Origin: Marthasterias glacialis
Taxonomy: Eukaryota; Echinodermata; Asteroidea; Forcipulatida; Asteriidae
DNA length: 64,000 bases
Direction of reading: 5' to 3'
NCBI GenBank assembly: GCA_911728455.2
Contig: OU452219.1
Span: forward strand, 22,503,219-22,567,218
Shown: positions 60,801 to 64,000 of the stretch, piece after piece
Layout of the letters: each line of letters begins with the position of its first letter
How positions within the stretch are numbered: the stretch's first letter is position 1
Translations under genes and position numbers: made by a program
Notes under the pieces: generated by a model
Told to the model about the DNA's origin: nothing
Databases searched by the model: none
Seen by the model: the letters and a program-made list of their open reading frames with translations, nothing else

Positions 60801-63800
60801 TAGCAGGAGACTATCGGGATGCAATGCAAGCAATGGGTAAGTCTTTTCATGGATTGTAGACCCTCATGGGGGTCTACCAGACATTTCCATAACCAGACAT
60901 TTTCAGTTGGGAGGGGGAAGGTATTGAACCATTCTTTTGTGCATTTTTTCGATCTCATTGGGGGAGAGCACGAGAGGGGGGGCTCCCTGCCCCCCCTTCC
61001 ATTGTTACGCCACTGCAGAAACACAAGATACATTTTTTACCAGTGTCTCATTATCCCATTGTTTTGATTGAAATGCGAATGTCTTTTCTTCTGGAGACTG
61101 CCTGGAACAGGTTGCCTGTAGTGTACCTCTTGTGTGACATTTAATAGGAATTTTGACAATTGATGATTTTATTTTCAGTGAAGTGTCTGTATAACTGTGC
61201 TATGTACATGGCAGAGAGACTTCGTATTAGCCTAGTCAAGAAAAACAGCTCAAGCTTAATCCGTCTTCTTGTCACAAGATCAGAGGTGAGATACCTGTTA
61301 GTAATGTCATAATGTCATATTTTCTTACATTTTCACAAGTATTTTATCATAAACCTTTTTTTGAATGATAAGATTTTTTGGAGTGCACTTATCATTAATG
61401 TGATATTAATGTGGATTTATTTGCTCTAATCCTCCTCTGTATTCATTAGATTGATATGCCACAGATTAGGAAGGCCTACAGACAGCGCTATGGTGAGACA
61501 TTAATGGATGCTATAGAGAGTCTATGTAAGGAACCGTACAAGAAAGCTCTGATCAGTATGGTTCTAGTACATGGTGCTTTGAAGAATCAACAAGATCAAG
61601 AAGAAGATCAAAAGGCAAGTTTTTTCATTTATTTTCATCTGACAAAGCACCGATCAAGTTTCCGTGGCTAGGTCACCGAAGTGTGGGTTCGAATCCCGGT
61701 CGTGACACTTGTGTCCTTGGACAAGACACTTTACTGTCATTGCTTCTCATCACCCAGAAGTAAAATGGGTACCTGAGAGGGTAGAGATTGTTGGTGTGAA
61801 TGATTAGCGACCTCTGCGCTGATTTAGATGCTGGTGCTGCATACTCCTCAGGAGTTCAGATGGTTTTAGGAATCATTAGGGCCCAATGAACAGGGGTAAT
61901 AATACTGTAAGGTGCTCTGAGAGCCCTAGATGGCTTGATAAAGTGCGTAATAAATACACATAAATAAAATGATATATAAAATGTATAAAATGATCTTATT
62001 TATGATTTGTAATGCTTGGGCCACTTTATTGTACGTTGCGATTTATATCTAAAACATTTCACCAAAAAATAAGCCTAAGCCATGAGAACAAAAACTGCTT
62101 CTGAGTTGGATCTTAATTATGTTACAAACACATGCAATCACTTGAATTTCAATTGAATCAATTGAATTTCCCTGTCCTAAGATGAAATAATTGTTGAACT
62201 TCATTGCAATGATTTCTCTGTAGACCCGAGGAGCCTTCAGTGCTACTAAGGTACCAACTCTCCCTAAGGTGACTCCTCCCAGAACAAAACCCTTAAGACG
62301 TCCCTCACCTAACAAAACGGCCATACTGAATCCTACTAACCCGCTGATGCAAAGTATCAAGACACAAGCTGCAAAAGAATCAATCCTTGTACCTCCTAAA
62401 AGGGTTGTCAAACCCAAGAAGACTGTGACTGTGGTGGATCCTAAAGCTAAACAGGTACGTGCTGTGTTGAAGAGTTTCTCGGAGGCATATGTCTTTCTTT
62501 GTTTACAACCAACGTTTATGTTAAACAAGTTGCCGCCGGGAATATTCCATTTTTTCCTGTCCAGCCTGACGGGATTATTTTCTATGAGTTACTGCTGGCA
62601 CAAAGAAACCTTTATTTAACAAAGAGAACAAAAAATTCTACCGTGAATTGCAAAATCTCGGCTGTGAGCTATGGCATAGGGTTGGTACTAAACCTGGAAC
62701 CATTGCTGGATCCCTAGTTCACTCTGACTTAGCTCCATCGAGCCGAATGATAAATAATGTTGGAAGCCTCTCGATGTCTCATAATCCTCTTCTTCGAACA
62801 AAAGGACAAAGGTCTGGAATCGGGGATTATTCAAAAATTACCGCACAATAGCCAAATCGCCCAAATATTCAAGACAGTGTTTTCTCTTTGTGTGGGTGAA
62901 AAAAAGCATTAGACCGCTTGTGAGTGCTTTTTGCCTGCTCAGCAGTGCAATGTCCGGTCGACCTTTGTTCCAGTATTCCAATTTTACACAATGGCGCGTT
63001 TCAACGTCGCCCGATTTGCTGGCTCGAAAAATATTTCGGTGGATACATGTAAGCCGGCACCAACTTGTTAGGTAGGATTTGAAACTCTTTGTTATTGGAA
63101 TACAGTCTGATAATTGGTTTGCAGTAACACCAAGGAAGTAGTCTCTCTATGATAAGTTCATCGTTTTGAAAATAAACAATGGTGTAACAACTTGTAAGAT
63201 GGTGCAACATATCCAAAGATTATTATCTAGCTTTTATTGCTTGTCATTACAGTCTCCACCATCTTCAGGACAGAGATCAAATACTTCCAGACAAAGTCCC
63301 TCCAAGGCTAAGAGACCTTTACCTGTGTCTTCGAGGGGGTCCTTAAACTCACCAGGAAAGTCCTCTCTCAAGTCAGTTGACATGAAAGCAAGAGAAGAGA
63401 AGACTGAAGAAAAACCCAAATCAGCAACAAGAGCTACATCAGGTGCATCTCAGAAAGATACTGTGGACCCTGAAACCCCCAAATCAGATGCTGTATCTGA
63501 CAAAACATCTCAAGGAATTGATAACGAGAAAGATGATACTCAAGAAAAAATTACAGAGAACAAAGACACATCCCATGAAACTGAAGTAGCTGGTATTGAA
63601 GTGACAAAGAATGAGGAAGAACAGTTAGTTACGACAGAGACTGATGGGGACAAAACACAGACAAATGAAGAGGACCAGTCAGACAATAAGACTGCTACTG
63701 AACCAGAAACCAATGCGCAAGTTGAACAATCCATTGAGCCAAATAAACCAAACTCACCTACAGAAGAAGCCAATCAAGAAGATAGCTTGAGAGCATCAGT

Positions 63801-63846
63801 GAGCCAACAAGGAGCAAAGATTGACCTGGATAAAGAATCGTCTTGA
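48802..63846 (+). CDS. CFAP97D-annexin fusion protein (uncharacterised)
   Basis: Eighteen exons join in phase to 853 aa: 48802-48900, 52213-52293, 52845-52972, 53820-53928, 54266-54406, 55111-55206, 55471-55572, 56700-56778, 57037-57131, 57674-57787, 58661-58717, 59444-59557, 60118-60291, 60761-60836, 61179-61285, 61450-61614, 62224-62454 and 63253-63846. Residues about 19-139 match the CFAP97D1/hemingway-type region: KKWNERAYKQH, a coiled-coil LEEERQEAIDQENRILL, DNWNEEY, then LNKPHMLREQERIVTEN. CFAP97D1 is needed for sperm-flagellum axonemes in mouse. Residues 140-278 form a charged linker. Residues about 280-579 are four annexin repeats, the last with SLIRLLVTRSEIDMPQIRKA. The GxGT calcium loops are degraded. 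Residues 580-656 are basic and proline-rich and 657-853 acidic low complexity. A ciliary or sperm scaffold role is inferred. Met4 is an alternative start. Whether one mRNA spans all exons is unproven. Confidence 0.87.
48990..49489. other. Assembly gap of exactly 500 N
   Basis: The gap is in intron 1 of the CFAP97D-annexin gene. GGCCCTAC occurs immediately before it and immediately after it, so the contigs may really overlap or join within a repeat. The round length suggests a placeholder. The long reading frame through it is an artefact. Confidence 0.98.
50153..50308 (-). mobile_element. CAGGCCTG-ended element, copy 6 of 6 (reverse)
   Basis: The minus strand starts TAGGCCTGGAATTAG and ends near TAGGTCTG, with TGGTCTTGGCCATGGTGCCC and AAGAAAATGTCCTTGCC like the family. 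It lies in intron 1 of the CFAP97D-annexin gene. Confidence 0.6.
50625..50890. mobile_element. piggyBac-like MITE with TTAA target duplication
   Basis: Both flanks are TTAA. The ends are inverted repeats: AGGGGGACTGTCATCATGAT at the left, and the complement AGGGGGGGCTGTCATCATGA at the right, with a following (C/G)AGTAGGC match. The interior has a second inverted pair, GATGATTGTAACCCTCCATC and GATGGAGGATTACGATCATC. There is no ORF. TTAA use is typical of the piggyBac group; the assignment is inferred. Confidence 0.75.
53350..53660 (+). mobile_element. tRNA-derived SINE, copy A
   Basis: A tRNA-like core (GGTGGTCTAGAGGTAAGACA as A box region, GGGTTCAAATCCCACC as B box) is preceded by GCTAATTACATGATTCGAAC and followed by TGAGTATACAATGTGCATCA. 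The partner at 56330-56605 shares all of these. It lies in intron 3 of the CFAP97D-annexin gene and is not a functional tRNA. Confidence 0.7.
54687..55050. mobile_element. MITE with GGTTCGTAAGTG inverted ends
   Basis: GGTTCGTAAGTG at the left end and its complement CACTTACGAACC at the right frame about 360 bp. TTGGCTCC-type and GTGCACG-type blocks inside are also mirrored. It lies in intron 5 of the CFAP97D-annexin gene. There is no coding capacity. Confidence 0.65.
55310..55445 (+). repeat. Short tandem duplication, about 65-bp unit
   Basis: GCTCAAGA(C/G), TGTCTT(C/A)TGATTCAACTCTGTAT-like and TCTTATAT(G/A)A(G/A)ACTTGA recur about two and a half times just before exon 7 of the CFAP97D-annexin gene. 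Confidence 0.6.
55659..55849. mobile_element. MITE-like element, GGGCCCAATTT family, copy 4
   Basis: Starts TGGGCCCAATTTCATAAAGC and ends AAAATTGGGCT, with TTGCTTAGCACA and TTTGCTAAGCACAG mirrored segments and GACCAGTCAAAATACCATG as in copy 1. It lies in intron 7 of the CFAP97D-annexin gene. Confidence 0.7.
56330..56605 (+). mobile_element. tRNA-derived SINE, copy B
   Basis: GTGGTTTAATGGTTGAGACA, GGGGTTCGAGTCCCACC and GAGTATACAGTGCTTCATAC match the copy at 53350-53660. It lies in intron 7 of the CFAP97D-annexin gene. The tRNA-like part has no proper acceptor stem. Confidence 0.7.
57181..57527. mobile_element. AAGCCCCAGC-ended MITE, copy 2
   Basis: The ends AAGCCCCAGCTCAACATTGG and complement are flanked on both sides by TA, so a TA target duplication fits. 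The body is the reverse orientation of 32511-32865. It lies in intron 9 of the CFAP97D-annexin gene, beginning about 50 bases after exon 9. Probably Tc1/mariner-related and non-autonomous. Confidence 0.8.
57885..58195 (+). mobile_element. LINE 3' remnant (CR1-like tail)
   Basis: A frame-broken sequence encodes DRSFSFAAP and then a KKGLKTHLYTQ-like end in another frame, the conserved tail of LINE ORF2 proteins. It is followed by ATGGCGGTATATAAATACCC and a (TGTA)n microsatellite, as in CR1-type 3' ends. Two C-runs interrupt it. It lies in intron 10 of the CFAP97D-annexin gene and is inactive. Confidence 0.65.
58159..58192 (+). repeat. (TATG)n microsatellite
   Basis: About eight TATG units follow the LINE remnant 3' end. 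This is probably the element's own simple-repeat tail. Confidence 0.9.
58250..58505 (+). repeat. Tandem repeat, about 90-bp unit, 2.8 copies
   Basis: GGGTTGTC(T/C), GGGAATATTTTC, GGAAAGCCC and TAAGAA(T/G)TT(A/G)CCTA recur at about 58252, 58322 and 58412. The first unit has lost about 17 bp. It lies in intron 10 of the CFAP97D-annexin gene. Confidence 0.75.
59867..59979 (+). pseudogene. Duplicated 5' half of exon 13 with intact acceptor
   Basis: TTGTAG at 59881-59886 is followed by a 30-codon open stretch (GTRIESTTVNADRA, then unrelated residues) ending in TAA at 59977. Its first 14 residues match the start of exon 13 at 60118 (GTRMESTAVDADRA). The second half of the exon is missing. If the acceptor were used without a donor, the protein would end after about two annexin repeats. 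Use is unknown; decay is more likely. Confidence 0.8.
59993..60060 (+). pseudogene. Second, more decayed copy of the exon 13 start
   Basis: TTTGTAG at about 60009-60015 then GGTAACCAG, TTGATGCAGATAAAGCTT resembles exon 13 but has lost the GAGAGTACA segment, so it is shorter and degraded. Together with 59867 and 60093 it makes three head-to-tail units of roughly 105-125 bp. Confidence 0.65.
61615..62223 (+). other. GC-AG intron of the CFAP97D-annexin gene
   Basis: Exon 16 ends CAAAAG and the intron starts GCAAGTT, the usual context of GC donors. The acceptor is TCTCTGTAG before 62224. Phase 0 is kept. No GT donor nearby gives an open join. A SINE begins about 45 bases after the donor. Confidence 0.75.
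61660..61965 (+). mobile_element. tRNA-derived SINE inside the GC-AG intron
   Basis: A tRNA-like head with GTGGCTAGGTCACCG and GGGTTCGAATCCCGG (B box) runs into GACACTTGTGTCCTTGGACA, a unique body with GAGAGGGTAGAGATTGTTGG, and a tail with GATAAAGTGCGTAATAAATA. The CACTTGTGTCCTT block is shared with the SINEs in APMAP introns, so they are related families. Confidence 0.75.
62540..63060 (-). mobile_element. Dispersed 550-bp repeat, copy B (partner at 27860-28440)
   Basis: Contains CCAGCCTGACGGGATTATTT, CTGTGAGCTATGGCAT, TTGGTACTAAACCTGGAACC, GAAGCCTCTCGATGTCTCAT and CAAAAGGACAAAGGTCTGG, all matching the reverse complement of copy A. It lies in intron 17 of the CFAP97D-annexin gene. The family is not recognised and the boundaries are approximate. 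Confidence 0.65.
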
Positions 63847-64000
63847 ATGATTTGAACAACTTCGGGTCAAGTCCCACTCAGCCTTCAAATAAAAAAGCCA
63901 ATCATGTCAAGCAATGTAAGTTGAAACTTTCAGTGTTACTCAGCCGTTCCATATTATTCCGTCCAAATTTTTATTTTTGCTACATTTTAAAAAACTGTTT
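63847..64000 (+). other. 3' UTR of the CFAP97D-annexin gene and window edge
   Basis: The stop codon ends at 63846. AATAAA follows at 63888-63893, so the 3' UTR is probably only about 60-70 bases long, unless a later signal is used beyond the window. Nothing else is seen up to the edge. Confidence 0.6.
63888..63893 (+). terminator. Candidate poly(A) signal of the CFAP97D-annexin gene
   Basis: AATAAA 42 bases after the stop codon. Short 3' UTRs are common, but alternative signals beyond the window cannot be excluded. Confidence 0.55.

Overview
The window is eukaryotic nuclear DNA. It is AT-rich, genes are split into short exons by 0.3-3 kb introns with GT-AG borders, and introns and spacers are full of small non-autonomous transposons and tRNA-derived SINEs. 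The gene set, the gene structures and the SINE tails that recall those of echinoderms and other marine deuterostomes suggest an invertebrate deuterostome, most likely an echinoderm. That assignment is inference. I found no prokaryotic features.

Five protein-coding genes can be rebuilt exon by exon. All exon phases join and each coding sequence closes on a stop. (1) Minus strand, 959-7076: RBM34, a two-RRM nucleolar-type RNA-binding protein (444 aa, 10 coding exons), whose last intron looks like an AT-AC U12-type intron. (2) Minus strand, 12800-16438: a 452-aa protein I do not recognise, with an N-myristoylation-type start and a long disordered, proline-rich body. (3) Plus strand, 21889-29977: an APMAP-like type II membrane protein with a strictosidine-synthase-like domain (441 aa, 9 coding exons). 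(4) Minus strand, 37761-40232: a SIAH-family RING E3 ubiquitin ligase (268 aa, 4 coding exons). (5) Plus strand, 48802-63846: an 853-aa protein from 18 coding exons that joins an N-terminal CFAP97D-type ciliary coiled-coil region to four degenerate annexin repeats and a charged low-complexity tail.

Gene 5 is the most interesting object here: a ciliary/flagellar-type domain fused to an annexin core whose calcium loops look lost. It also carries a decayed triplication of the start of one exon, a GC-AG intron, and a 500-N assembly gap with identical 8-base flanks in intron 1.

The spaces between genes (7.1-12.8, 16.5-21.9, 30.0-37.8 and 40.2-48.8 kb) contain no coding exon that I can support. 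They hold MITE-like elements, LINE and SINE remnants, tandem repeats, possible untranslated exons and possible promoters. Several repeat families recur across the window: CAGGCCTG-ended elements (six copies), GGGCCCAATTT-ended elements (four), AAGCCCCAGC-ended elements (two) and a roughly 550-bp repeat (two copies in inverted orientation). The five genes are not an operon or an evident pathway; their proximity is ordinary synteny.
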